A stretch of 47,013 nt of DNA from an uncultured Nitratireductor sp. (GTDB lineage: Bacteria > Pseudomonadota > Alphaproteobacteria > Rhizobiales > Rhizobiaceae), in contig NZ_CAJXGF010000017.1 in NCBI RefSeq assembly GCF_913053745.1, positions 1 to 47,013 on the forward strand, read 5' to 3'. Below are positions 1 to 8,268 of the stretch, piece after piece (position 1 is the first letter of the stretch; each line of letters opens with the position of its first letter). The notes beneath the pieces were generated by a model. It did not search any database, was not told the DNA's origin, and saw only the letters and a program-made list of their open reading frames with translations. The position numbers and the translations under genes are program-made.

Positions 1-350
1 CGGCGACGATGGAGCAGGGGCACGCCGCCGTCCGCTTCGTCAATCCGACGACCGGCGGCGATGTGATGTCCACCATCCGGTGCGAGTTCCACCGCCTTCG
101 CGAAGGCACAAAGACGCCGGATCGACAGGAAGTGGGCTCGAGCGTTTTCCAGATATTCGAAGGCCGGGGGAGTGTCGTTCTCGACGGCAAGACACATCGG
201 CTCGAAAAAGGCGACCTTTTCGTCGTGCCCTCCTGGGTGGCGTGGTCTCTGGAAGCGGAAAGCCAGTTCGACCTTTTCCGCTTTTCGGACGCCCCCATCA
301 TAGAGCGCCTCGACTTCGCCCGAACCCTTGTCGGGGGGCGCGAGGCGTGA
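1..350 (+). CDS. Gentisate 1,2-dioxygenase, C-terminal part (partial at left edge)
   Basis: The reading frame is open from the window edge and ends at TGA 348-350, so only the last ~115 residues are present. They form one cupin barrel: an NPTTGG turn followed by HRLREG, a central FEGRGSVVLDG strand pair, then GDLFVVPSW and a closing LFRFSDAPI. This order is that of the C-terminal cupin of gentisate 1,2-dioxygenase, which opens gentisate to maleylpyruvate in the cytosol. The metal-binding N-terminal cupin lies outside the window, so activity cannot be judged. The stop overlaps the GTG start of the next gene (GTGA), so the two are translationally coupled, which fits a gentisate degradation operon. 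A 1-hydroxy-2-naphthoate or salicylate dioxygenase of the same family is the main alternative. Confidence 0.72.
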   Translation, partial: ATMEQGHAAVRFVNPTTGGDVMSTIRCEFHRLREGTKTPDRQEVGSSVFQIFEGRGSVVLDGKTHRLEKGDLFVVPSWVAWSLEAESQFDLFRFSDAPIIERLDFARTLVGGREA

Positions 351-943
351 GCGAGCTCGACTTCCGCAGGCAGGAATTGCGTGCGCGGCAGGGCGCTGGT
401 GCGCGTTACGATGCGCCGGAAGCTCCTGTGGACGCGCTTGACCTCATGCGTCGCGGCACCGCCTATTTCGCACGTATTCTCAATGGATTGCCCGACGAGG
501 CGCTGTTTGCACCCGTGCCGGCATGGCCGACGCGTGCGCACCTTGTTGCGATGATCGGCTTTCAGGCGCGGAGTATGTGCGCCACGCTTGCTGCCGTGCG
601 GCGAGGCGAGCCGGTGACCGGGGTCGCTTACGATTTGGAACCAAACTGGACCGGAATCGCGGTCGCCGCCACCCTGCCGCCCCGCGCGCTGCGCAATCTG
701 TTCGCGCATTCGGAAGTTCATTTGAACGTGGAGTTTCGCGATCTCGGTGACGCTGACTGGGCTGTCGAGCCGAAAGATCCTGCCGGCCGACCGTCGCCGG
801 TCGCGCAGATGCCGCATCGCCGCGCGGTCACACTTTGGCAGACTTCGTTCGCCATGGCTGCGGGGGCAAGCGAACGGGACTGCCCGCCCGAGATCATGCA
901 AGAGGTGTTCTGGAAAGATGCTCATCCCGAAGTCGAGGTCTAA
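347..943 (+). CDS. Maleylpyruvate isomerase-like (DinB/MDMPI_N fold) protein
   Basis: A 198-residue protein starting at GTG 347, overlapping the dioxygenase stop by four bases. It reads as a DinB/mycothiol-dependent maleylpyruvate isomerase four-helix protein: a helix with RGTAYFARILNGLPDE, then WPTRAHLVAMIGFQ, then a late helix MPHRRAVTLWQTSF. Maleylpyruvate isomerase converts maleylpyruvate to fumarylpyruvate, exactly the step after gentisate dioxygenase, so context supports the role. Oddly, the positions that carry metal-ligand His and Glu residues in the actinobacterial enzyme look replaced: Met69 after His65, and Ala160 and Trp164 in the last motif. The cofactor may therefore be something other than mycothiol plus zinc, or the protein may have another function. 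The alignment was done by eye. Confidence 0.6.
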   Translation: MSELDFRRQELRARQGAGARYDAPEAPVDALDLMRRGTAYFARILNGLPDEALFAPVPAWPTRAHLVAMIGFQARSMCATLAAVRRGEPVTGVAYDLEPNWTGIAVAATLPPRALRNLFAHSEVHLNVEFRDLGDADWAVEPKDPAGRPSPVAQMPHRRAVTLWQTSFAMAAGASERDCPPEIMQEVFWKDAHPEVEV

Positions 944-957
944 ACCGCTACCTTGAT

Positions 958-970
958 ACGTTCGGAACGT
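958..970. promoter_or_regulatory. Short palindrome upstream of the D-aminopeptidase-like gene
   Basis: ACGTTC-G-GAACGT is a perfect 6+1+6 inverted repeat in the 172-base gap between the isomerase-like gene and the serine hydrolase. It could be an operator or a weak terminator stem. There is no T-run after it, so an operator is slightly more likely. Confidence 0.25.
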
Positions 971-1115
971 TTGAGTGAAGAATTCCGACAGTGCCGTATT
1001 CTCCGATTTCCTGCCATATGAAGAGATGCGGGAGGTGATTGACTTGTTCTCACGGACGGGGCACCCACGCCATGTGTAATGCGAATGCCCCACTTGTGGC
1101 GGCGAGGAAAGCTCG

Positions 1116-2591
1116 ATGCCGGATCATGACTGGTCGGCCGCGACGGCTGCGGCAGAGGAGAAGCTCGACGGTTGGGCGGAACACGACCCCGGCGGCGTTA
1201 TTCTGGGGCTGGAGAATGGCGAGCCGCGCCTGATTGCGACGGCGGGAAAAGGCGGTGCGGGTCTTGGATCGCTCGGGCCCGAAAGCGTCTTTCGCTGGGC
1301 GTCGGTGACCAAACACATCTTTGCAAGCTGTCTTCTGGAAAGCGGTGCGTTCGCGCTCGACATGCCTCTGGGCGAGGCATTGCCGGACCTCGCTCCGGCT
1401 CCGGCTGCGGCAACGATCGGTCAGGCACTCGCCATGCAGGGCGGTCTGCCGGATCCGCGTGAGTGCCTCACCCTGTTGGGTTTTGGCGGCCATGCGCGAA
1501 CGGAAGCCGACACACTTTATCGATGGATGGCCGGTCTCGATTGGCTCAATGCGGCGCCGGGCTTCGAAGTCGCCTATTCCAATGGCGGTTATCGGCTGCT
1601 GGAAGTGGCGTTGGCGCGGCGTGGTTTTGTTTTTTCCGAGATGATCGCTGCTCATGCTGAACGGCTTGGGATCGGTATGCGGGCGTCGGAACACTGGACG
1701 GATCCGGTTCCCGGTCTTGTGCCCGGGCACGTCCCCGACGACGATGGATGGTCCGAGGGGTTTCAGGGCATGCATCTTTCGGCGGCGGGATCGCTCTGCG
1801 GATCGGCGATGGATCTCGCGCTTTGGCTGACCGACCTGATGTCGCGGGAGATGTTTGCGCGGTTGGCCCGCCCGCTCCCGCTCGCTTCGGGGGAGCCAAC
1901 CGGTTATGGGCTCGGGATGAGCCTGACACGCTTGGGTGCGATGGCGGTGCCGGGGCACGGAGGCGCGCAGGCCGGCTACCGCGCCGGCTTCCTGTGTGAT
2001 CCCGCTAAGAAGGTTGTGCTGGTTGCGCTCACCAACCGCGACGAAGGCGATGCCACGGGCATTGCCGCACATGTGTGGGCCGCACTTTGCGGCGCACGGC
2101 AGGAGCTGCCGAAACCTGCGGGCGAATGGGCGCCACCTGGTTTGTATGCCGCCGGAGAGGGGGATCTCTGGGCGGAGGTGCGGCCCGGGTCGATTGTCGT
2201 TCGCGATGCCGAGGAAGCACTGTTCGAGGGAGAGGATGGCTGGTTCGTCTCGAATGCCGCGCAATCGCGCATGCGCCTGCGTCATGTGGAAGGCGCTTTG
2301 ACCGGAAAGTTGTTTCACCGCCCGGTTCGGCTCCTGCCCATTGCCGATCATCGGGAGGCACCTGAACTCGATGGAGACTGGGCGTGCGGCGGTGCTCTGT
2401 TGCGGATCGAAGGGCGGCAGCTGCAGTGGGGAGTCGGACCGCTGCGAAAGACGGAGACGCTCATGCCTCTCGGCAATGGCCGGTGGCTCTTCCCGGCCAA
2501 CGGGCGACGTATCTGTCTTCAGCGCCTGGCGGGTGACCGGCTCAAGCTCTCGCTCGCAAGGGCACGAGGGATTACGTACCGGCGCGTCTAG
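1116..2591 (+). CDS. D-aminopeptidase-like serine hydrolase (peptidase family S12)
   Basis: A 491-residue penicillin-recognizing enzyme with no signal peptide, so probably cytoplasmic. The S12 catalytic set is visible: SVTK with Ser63 and Lys66, YSN with Tyr154, and HGG at 281-283. The spacing is nearly that of the Ochrobactrum D-aminopeptidase (Ser62/Lys65/Tyr153/HxG near 287), and the ~170 residues after the catalytic domain fit its two extra C-terminal beta-barrel domains. It would release N-terminal D-amino acids from short peptides or amides. Start ATG 1116 follows GAGGAAAG. It stands alone between the gentisate genes and the convergent sugar operon, whose last stop is 10 bases away. A generic class C beta-lactamase or esterase relative cannot be excluded. 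Confidence 0.75.
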   Translation: MPDHDWSAATAAAEEKLDGWAEHDPGGVILGLENGEPRLIATAGKGGAGLGSLGPESVFRWASVTKHIFASCLLESGAFALDMPLGEALPDLAPAPAAATIGQALAMQGGLPDPRECLTLLGFGGHARTEADTLYRWMAGLDWLNAAPGFEVAYSNGGYRLLEVALARRGFVFSEMIAAHAERLGIGMRASEHWTDPVPGLVPGHVPDDDGWSEGFQGMHLSAAGSLCGSAMDLALWLTDLMSREMFARLARPLPLASGEPTGYGLGMSLTRLGAMAVPGHGGAQAGYRAGFLCDPAKKVVLVALTNRDEGDATGIAAHVWAALCGARQELPKPAGEWAPPGLYAAGEGDLWAEVRPGSIVVRDAEEALFEGEDGWFVSNAAQSRMRLRHVEGALTGKLFHRPVRLLPIADHREAPELDGDWACGGALLRIEGRQLQWGVGPLRKTETLMPLGNGRWLFPANGRRICLQRLAGDRLKLSLARARGITYRRV

Positions 2592-2601
2592 GATATCGAC
2601 A

Positions 2602-3555
2602 CTAGATGGCGCCGTCGGCGCTTTCCTTGCGGAATGTTTCGAATTCCCCGGCGGAGGCATAAGACTTCTGTGTGCCGCGCCGGCCGACCGAATAGGCCGC
2701 GTAGCACGCAGCGCTTTGCAGTGCGCTTTCCGTATCTCCTGTATCGGCCAGGAAATGCGCGAACGCGCCGATGAAGGCGTCGCCCGCACCGGTCGTGTCC
2801 ACCGGTGTGACGCGAACCGGCTCGATGGTCGCGAAGCGGTCGGCGGTGACGAGACGTGCGCCGCGCGCACCGAGCGTAACGATAACGGTGCCGATGCCTT
2901 TTTCGATCAGACTTCGGGCGGCGGCAAGAATCTCGTCTTCGGTGTCGGTCGGCATGCCCGAGAGAAGGGCGAGCTCGCTTTCGTTGGGCACGAGAAAGCC
3001 GAGGCTTTTCAGATTGGCGACGCTGAGCGCTTCTGTTGCGGGTGCGGGATTAAGAATGGTGGGCACCCCCCATTCGGCCGCGCGGCGCACCGTGTGGTAA
3101 ATGGTCTCCAGCGGAATCTCGAGCTGCATGAGGATCAGACCGGCTTCGCGCAGGACATCCTCCGCGGCGTCGACATCGGCCGGGAGTAGGTCCTCGTTGG
3201 CGCCCTTGACGATCAGAATGGAGTTCTCGCCGGATTCCTCTACGAAGATCGGCGCGACCCCGGACGACTTTCCCGCTACCTTGGCAACATGGCGTGTATC
3301 GATGCCGTGGTCCGAAAAGTTGCGGATCGTGTTGTCACCGAACAGGTCGTCTCCCACCTTCGAGACCATACTGACGGCCGAGCCGAGTTTTGCTGCCGCA
3401 ACGGCCTGATTGGCCCCCTTGCCGCCGCAACCGCTCTCGAAACTCGGCGCTTCCAATGTTTCGCCGGGTGCCGGCATGCGGTCGATATAGGTGATCAAAT
3501 CGACCATGTTCGAGCCGACAACGGCGATCCGGCCGGTTCCGCTGGGTGAAGCCAT
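2602..3555 (-). CDS. Ribokinase-family (PfkB) sugar kinase
   Basis: A 317-residue cytosolic kinase that would phosphorylate the sugar brought in by the upstream ABC importer. PfkB signatures are present: substrate-binding GGKGANQA from residue 44, NESE near 191, and the anion hole/catalytic motif DTTGAGDAF at 253-261 with Asp259 as base. Length is typical of ribokinase (~305-320). It is the last gene of the minus-strand operon, three bases after the DUF4432 gene. Ribose is the default substrate, but deoxyribokinase belongs to the same family, and the mutarotase-like partner plus DeoR-type regulator also fit 2-deoxyribose or another pentose. The sequence alone does not settle the sugar. Confidence 0.85.
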   Translation of the reverse strand: MASPSGTGRIAVVGSNMVDLITYIDRMPAPGETLEAPSFESGCGGKGANQAVAAAKLGSAVSMVSKVGDDLFGDNTIRNFSDHGIDTRHVAKVAGKSSGVAPIFVEESGENSILIVKGANEDLLPADVDAAEDVLREAGLILMQLEIPLETIYHTVRRAAEWGVPTILNPAPATEALSVANLKSLGFLVPNESELALLSGMPTDTEDEILAAARSLIEKGIGTVIVTLGARGARLVTADRFATIEPVRVTPVDTTGAGDAFIGAFAHFLADTGDTESALQSAACYAAYSVGRRGTQKSYASAGEFETFRKESADGAI

Positions 3556-3558
3556 GGG

Positions 3559-4665
3559 TCAGTCCTTGCTCATATCGTTGATATCCGAGATCGCGGCCGG
3601 TGTTTCCTGCGCACTCAGGTAACCGACGGTGACGGGAAAGTTGACCGTCTCGCCGGGTGCCAGCATGCGCACATGCCCCTTGGCCTTCTCTGCCGTGTAG
3701 CCCTCGGGCTCGCAGGTGGAGGGCAGGGCGAAGGCCGCAACCTGCGCATCGCCATCGTTCAGGATCCAGCGGACGCAATGGGGGAGGTCTGCCGGATCGT
3801 AGCTGACGGAGAAACAGTCGCCATCCGGCAGTTCCATGACGAGCCGAGTGCGGCCTCGCTCATCGCGCCCGAGCCCACGGATATAAAAGACCTGTTCCGG
3901 GCTGTAGCGGTCGGGCTCATCGAGCTTTTGCATGCGTGCCGGATTGACGGCCAGATCTTCGAGAAGAGCGGTGAAATCCGGGGACGGCTTTACGTGCCCG
4001 GGGATCGTTTTGCGTACGACGGTGCTGTCAGGCGAAAAATCTGTCGGCTGATGGATCTGCGCCCCGGCGATGAAGTCGAAATTGGCATGCAGCATATACA
4101 TGAGTTCCATGGGATGCGCCGACAGGTTCTTAACCGCCATCTCCACATCGATCAGGCCGCTTTCGGCGTGCAGTCTCACGCGCGGGCGGGCGCTGTAGTG
4201 CGGTCCGAACCCCATGACATATTCCGCATGGCCGCCGACTTCGACGAAAGCGCCGTGCTGATCATGGCCGCAGCGCAATTGGGCGCTGTCCATGGCTGCA
4301 ACCGGCATTTCGCCGTGCAAAGGGTGATCATCCTGCGGGCCGGGTGTCCCATTGCGCAAAACGCCGGCGTGATAGGCGAAGGCGCCATAGGTTTCGAGGA
4401 TGGATGCGCCACGGCGCGGATAAGGAAACATGTTGCCCATGGTGAGACGCCGCCCGTCGAACACGGCATCCCATATCATCTGTCCGAGATAAGGCAGGAC
4501 CGTCACCTGGCCGCGCGCGTTCTCGATGCGCAGACCCTCGACGGAGGATGGATAGCGGAAGGCCGTGACGGTGAACGCGCCGTGCGTGGCCAGAACACGT
4601 TCGCCATGCGCGGGAAACAAATCCGGCGAAAGATGGAAAACGGTATCGTTGTCGGAAACGGTCAT
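3559..4665 (-). CDS. DUF4432 / aldose 1-epimerase-like protein
   Basis: A 368-residue protein of the galactose-mutarotase fold, closest by eye to the DUF4432 group. Visible features are an early VLPYLGQMIWD segment, DDHPLHGEMP with its histidine pair near residue 123, and YMLHANFDF near 197, the kind of His/Asp positions used for anomer interconversion. Start ATG 4665 overlaps the permease stop in ATGA, so translation is coupled; the longer open frame upstream of it is only a shadow of the permease gene. As fifth of six genes in a sugar import operon and directly before the kinase, it most likely equilibrates anomers of the imported sugar. The true substrate is unknown. Confidence 0.75.
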   Translation of the reverse strand: MTVSDNDTVFHLSPDLFPAHGERVLATHGAFTVTAFRYPSSVEGLRIENARGQVTVLPYLGQMIWDAVFDGRRLTMGNMFPYPRRGASILETYGAFAYHAGVLRNGTPGPQDDHPLHGEMPVAAMDSAQLRCGHDQHGAFVEVGGHAEYVMGFGPHYSARPRVRLHAESGLIDVEMAVKNLSAHPMELMYMLHANFDFIAGAQIHQPTDFSPDSTVVRKTIPGHVKPSPDFTALLEDLAVNPARMQKLDEPDRYSPEQVFYIRGLGRDERGRTRLVMELPDGDCFSVSYDPADLPHCVRWILNDGDAQVAAFALPSTCEPEGYTAEKAKGHVRMLAPGETVNFPVTVGYLSAQETPAAISDINDMSKD

Positions 4666-5672
4666 TTGCTGGACCTCAGATAGTTGATGGCGATCACCAA
4701 CACCAGAAAGGCGCCCCAGACTGCGTCGATCATGAAGTTGGAAGCCCGCATCATCTGCATGCCGGAGGAGAGGAACATGAGTGCGACGAGCGCCAGAAGG
4801 ACGCCAAGGACACGCCCCTTGCCGCCTGCCGGATTTGTGCCGCCGAGCACGGCGATGAGCACCGCCTGCAGGAGATAAGACGCGCCGAAATCGGCCTTGG
4901 CCGAATTGGTGCGCCCGGACAGAAGGATGCCTGCAATTGCGGCCATGACGCCGGTGAGGGCATAACTGTAAAGGATCATGCGCGAGCTGCGGATGCCGGC
5001 GAATACGGCGGCGCGCGCATTGGTGCCGATCAGCATCAGGTTCACGCCGAGATGGGTGCGGCGGAGCAGAATGGCGACCACGGCGGCAACGAGGATCAGC
5101 ACCCAAAACGGAGCCGCGACGCCAAGCAGCTTTCCGGTGCCGATCCAGTTCCAGGTTTCGGGGAAGCCGACGATGGCCGGCCCGCCGGTAAGGACCAGCG
5201 CCAGACCCGAGAAGATCTGGCCCGTGCCGAGTGTCGCGAGGATGGGAATGATGCGCAGGCGCGATATCAGAAGCCCGTTCACGAGCCCTGCCGCGAGGCC
5301 CACAAGAAGCGCGATCGTCACGCCCATCGCGGTGTGCAGGACTAGCGCGAGGCCGCCGGCATCGAGAGCTTCGGCGACGACGGGATGGCGGAAATAGACC
5401 CCCGCCGTGATCGCGGCCAGATTGGCGATGGCGACGATGGAGAGATCGATGCCGCCCGTCAGCATGGCGACCATCATTGCGATACACAGGATGCCGAGCT
5501 CCGGCATGATGTAGGTAATGGATTCGAAATTGTAGTAGCGCAGGAATTTGTCGGGGTTCATCGCCGCCATCAGGACGAAGATCACCAGCGTGATTACGGC
5601 AAGCTGTGCAATGGAGGCATCGCTGCCCAGAAGGCGGCGAAGGAGGGGTTTCTCTTCAGCTTTTGCGGACAT
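4662..5672 (-). CDS. Sugar ABC transporter permease (RbsC-type), second copy
   Basis: A 336-residue inner-membrane permease of the BPD_transp_2 (ribose/galactose) family with about nine hydrophobic helices. Recognisable parts are MVAMLTGGIDLSIVAIANL, the TGG(I)D loop characteristic of RbsC relatives, and VLIAVLGGTNPAGGKG near the end, the ATPase-coupling region. ATG 5672 is chosen because GAGGGAG precedes it; a TTG at 5687 overlapping the previous stop is possible but lacks a ribosome-binding site. It is paired with the permease immediately upstream, so the channel is probably a heterodimer, as in LsrC/LsrD-type systems. Confidence 0.88.
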   Translation of the reverse strand: MSAKAEEKPLLRRLLGSDASIAQLAVITLVIFVLMAAMNPDKFLRYYNFESITYIMPELGILCIAMMVAMLTGGIDLSIVAIANLAAITAGVYFRHPVVAEALDAGGLALVLHTAMGVTIALLVGLAAGLVNGLLISRLRIIPILATLGTGQIFSGLALVLTGGPAIVGFPETWNWIGTGKLLGVAAPFWVLILVAAVVAILLRRTHLGVNLMLIGTNARAAVFAGIRSSRMILYSYALTGVMAAIAGILLSGRTNSAKADFGASYLLQAVLIAVLGGTNPAGGKGRVLGVLLALVALMFLSSGMQMMRASNFMIDAVWGAFLVLVIAINYLRSSK

Positions 5673-5683
5673 CTTATGCTCCC

Positions 5684-6661
5684 TCAAGCCAGTTTCTTGC
5701 GATCACGCCATGCGGTGATCGCCGTCGCGGCAACGATGATGACTCCGACAACGACACGCTGCCAGGTGGTGTCCACCTTCATGAGGATCAGCGAGTTCTT
5801 GACCATGACGAGCGTGAACACGCCGATCATCGTTCCCAGAACTGATCCGCGTCCGCCAAAGATCGAGGCGCCGCCGAGCACCACTGCGGCGATGACGTCG
5901 AGCTCCAGACCGATGAAATCGCGTGGGTTCGCCTGCCAGATCATCGAACTGTGCAGCAGACCTGCGAAGCCGGCCAGGAGGCCTGCGGTGCAGTAGACGA
6001 AAAAGATCGTGCGCCGCGTGTTAACGCCGGCACGGCGGGCCGATTCCATATCGTCGCCATAGGCGTAGATCGAACGGCCAGTCATGGTGTGCCGGAGGAC
6101 CACATGGATGACGAGGGCGATCGCCAGATAGACGAGTATCATTGCGGTCAGGCCGACCGTTGCGCCGTTCTGGGCCGTCACGGTCGTCAGGTCTTGCTTG
6201 CCGAACTCGATCAGCGCATCCGGCATCTTGTTGATGTTGACGATCGAGGTGCCCAGCAGGCCCAGCACGAGGCCGCGTATGATCGAGGCTGTACCAAGTG
6301 TGACGATCAGCGGAATCATCTTGAACCGGTCGATGATGAAGGCGTTGAACGCGCCGAGCAGAACGCCGATCACGGAAGCGGCGATGAAAGGCAGGAGAAC
6401 GCCGTCATAATCGAGCGCCACCATGGTGCGCACCGTTATGTATAGCGCGGCGGCGGAAATGGCGGGGAACGACACGTCGATGCCGCCCGATATCATGATC
6501 AGGAGCACGCCGAGCGCCATAATGCCGATTACGACATTGGCTTTTGCCAGGCTGAACAGATTGGCGACGCCCCAGAAGGCTGGATTGACAAGGCCGATGA
6601 GCACCATCACAGTCAGCAGGACGAGTGCAATCACGGCCTCCGTGGATTGAAACCTTTTCAT
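5684..6661 (-). CDS. Sugar ABC transporter permease (RbsC-type), first copy
   Basis: A 325-residue permease of the same family as its downstream neighbour. It shows LLIMISGGIDVSFPAIS (the SGGID loop) and AAVVLGGASIFGGRGSVLGT, the conserved GGxSIFGGxG coupling segment. It follows the ATPase by nine bases and ends eleven bases before the next permease start. Having two different permeases is typical of the rhamnose, AI-2 and related branches rather than of classical ribose importers, which use one RbsC homodimer. Confidence 0.88.
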   Translation of the reverse strand: MKRFQSTEAVIALVLLTVMVLIGLVNPAFWGVANLFSLAKANVVIGIMALGVLLIMISGGIDVSFPAISAAALYITVRTMVALDYDGVLLPFIAASVIGVLLGAFNAFIIDRFKMIPLIVTLGTASIIRGLVLGLLGTSIVNINKMPDALIEFGKQDLTTVTAQNGATVGLTAMILVYLAIALVIHVVLRHTMTGRSIYAYGDDMESARRAGVNTRRTIFFVYCTAGLLAGFAGLLHSSMIWQANPRDFIGLELDVIAAVVLGGASIFGGRGSVLGTMIGVFTLVMVKNSLILMKVDTTWQRVVVGVIIVAATAITAWRDRKKLA

Positions 6662-6670
6662 CTCACCGCC

Positions 6671-8167
6671 CTATTTCAGTGCCTTCAGGCTGTCGTTGAT
6701 TGCGTCCTCTGTCATGGCCGTGCTCGAGAATTCTGCTACGAAACGGCCTTCGTGCATGACGTGGATGCGGTTGCAGTTTCCGGTCAACTCCGGCACGTCG
6801 TCCGAAATCATCAGTACGGCCACGCCTTCCTTGCGAGCGAGGTCGCGGATGATGTGGTGAATCTTCGCCTTGGAGCCGACATCGACGCCCACGGTCGGGC
6901 CATTGAGGATCAGAACTTTTGCGCCGGTCAGAAGCCAGCGTCCCAGCATGACACGCTGTGCATTGCCGCCGGATAGGTTGCCCACGGCCGTTTCCGGCGA
7001 GGGCGCGGCAATCTGCATGGAGGCGAACATCTCCTCGGTCTTCCGGCGCATGGCATCGCGATCCAGGAAGAGGCCGCGCCGCAGGCGTTCCAGGATGCTG
7101 ACCACCATGTTGCGTTCGATGGACTGGGTGAGAAAGAGACCTTCGCTCAGCCGGTCTTCCGGCACATAGGCTATGCCGTGCGCGATGGCGTCCTGCACGG
7201 AATGCGGAAACGCATCCACGCCGGCGATTCGGAAGGCTTCTGCTGTGGCATTCTCCATTCCGAAAAGCGCTTGGGCAAATTCGGTTCGACCAGAACCGAT
7301 CAGACCCGAAATGCCGACGATTTCGCCCGGGCGCACGGAAAGGCTTACATTGTCGACGTGCCCGGGCACGCTCAAGCCTTGCACTTCGAGTGCGGGTTGG
7401 CTCTCGGATGGAATGTCGGGCGTGTAAGTTTCTTCGTCGATCTCCAGGCCGGTCATGGCGTGGGTGATCGCAGGTTCGTCGAAGCTGCTCATCGCGCCTT
7501 CGGCAACTTTTCTGCCGTTTCGAAACACGGTCAGGCGCTCCGAGATCTCGAGCATCTCGCGCATCTTGTGGCTGACGAAAAGTATGGCAATGCCTCGCGC
7601 CTGCAAGTCGCGCACGATGGTGAAAAGCGCATCCACCTCGTGTCCGGTGAGCGCCGTGGTCGGCTCGTCCATGACGATCAATCTGGCTTCGGCGAGAATG
7701 GCGCGGGCAATGGCAACGATCTGCTTACCCGATGTGGGCAGGGTCTCCACCTCCGCGTCCACATCGATCGCGACGTCGAGGCGAGTCAGGACTTCGCGCG
7801 CCATCTTGCGGGCACGGTGCCAGTCCATGCGTCCGCGCCCCTCGAGCAGATAGGTGTTGAGGGCGAGGTTCTCGGCTACCGTCAGATTTCCGAAAAGGGA
7901 GAAGTCCTGGTAAATGACCTGCACGCCGTTGTGAACGGCGGCGATCGGATCGAGACGGTCGACCGGCTTGCCGTCGATCAGGATTTCGCCCGCGTCGGGC
8001 GTGTAGATGCCCGACATGACCTTGATAACGGTGGATTTTCCCGAACCGTTCTCGCCGGCGAGGCAATGAATTTCGCCGGGGCGTATGCCCATGGAGACAC
8101 CGTCCAGTGCGTGCACGCCACCGAAGCGCTTGCTGATGTTCTTCAGCTCGATCAGATACTCGGACAT
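6671..8167 (-). CDS. Sugar ABC transporter ATP-binding protein (RbsA/MglA-type, two ATPase domains)
   Basis: A 498-residue dual nucleotide-binding protein. Domain 1 (about 5-240) has Walker A GENGSGKST at 38-46 and an intact Walker B VMDEPT. Domain 2 (about 260-495) has the RbsA-type GLIGSGRTE loop, LSGGN signature and VLILNGPTVGVDVG. In that last motif the usual Asp-Glu of Walker B is Asn-Gly, so the second site probably binds but does not hydrolyse ATP. ATG 8167 begins MSEYLIELKNISKRFGG, the normal family N-terminus; the open frame extends further upstream but overlaps a strong hairpin and is not family-like. It energises import through the two downstream permeases. Confidence 0.9.
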   Translation of the reverse strand: MSEYLIELKNISKRFGGVHALDGVSMGIRPGEIHCLAGENGSGKSTVIKVMSGIYTPDAGEILIDGKPVDRLDPIAAVHNGVQVIYQDFSLFGNLTVAENLALNTYLLEGRGRMDWHRARKMAREVLTRLDVAIDVDAEVETLPTSGKQIVAIARAILAEARLIVMDEPTTALTGHEVDALFTIVRDLQARGIAILFVSHKMREMLEISERLTVFRNGRKVAEGAMSSFDEPAITHAMTGLEIDEETYTPDIPSESQPALEVQGLSVPGHVDNVSLSVRPGEIVGISGLIGSGRTEFAQALFGMENATAEAFRIAGVDAFPHSVQDAIAHGIAYVPEDRLSEGLFLTQSIERNMVVSILERLRRGLFLDRDAMRRKTEEMFASMQIAAPSPETAVGNLSGGNAQRVMLGRWLLTGAKVLILNGPTVGVDVGSKAKIHHIIRDLARKEGVAVLMISDDVPELTGNCNRIHVMHEGRFVAEFSSTAMTEDAINDSLKALK

Positions 8168-8230
8168 GGTTTTTCCGGCAGGCTGAAAAGGAATGTCCCG
8201 GTCAGCAAAGAGATATGGCCAGGGATGGAC

Positions 8231-8262
8231 AAACGCCGGCACACGGACGCGCGCCGGCGTTT
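8231..8262 (-). terminator. Hairpin after the sugar-binding-protein gene
   Basis: AAACGCCGGC (8231-8240) and GCCGGCGTTT (8253-8262) are perfect 10-bp complementary arms around a 12-base loop. It lies six bases past the binding-protein stop and 63 bases before the ATPase start. With no T-run in the minus-strand direction it is more likely a 3'-end stabiliser or partial attenuator that favours binding-protein mRNA than a full terminator. Confidence 0.6.
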
Positions 8263-8268
8263 TCGGGA

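Noticed and set aside
1050-2870. Long minus-strand open frame opposite the D-aminopeptidase-like gene
   Set aside because: Arg/Pro-rich translation with no motif, antisense to a gene with a full catalytic set, and crossing into the kinase gene; a GC-rich shadow frame.
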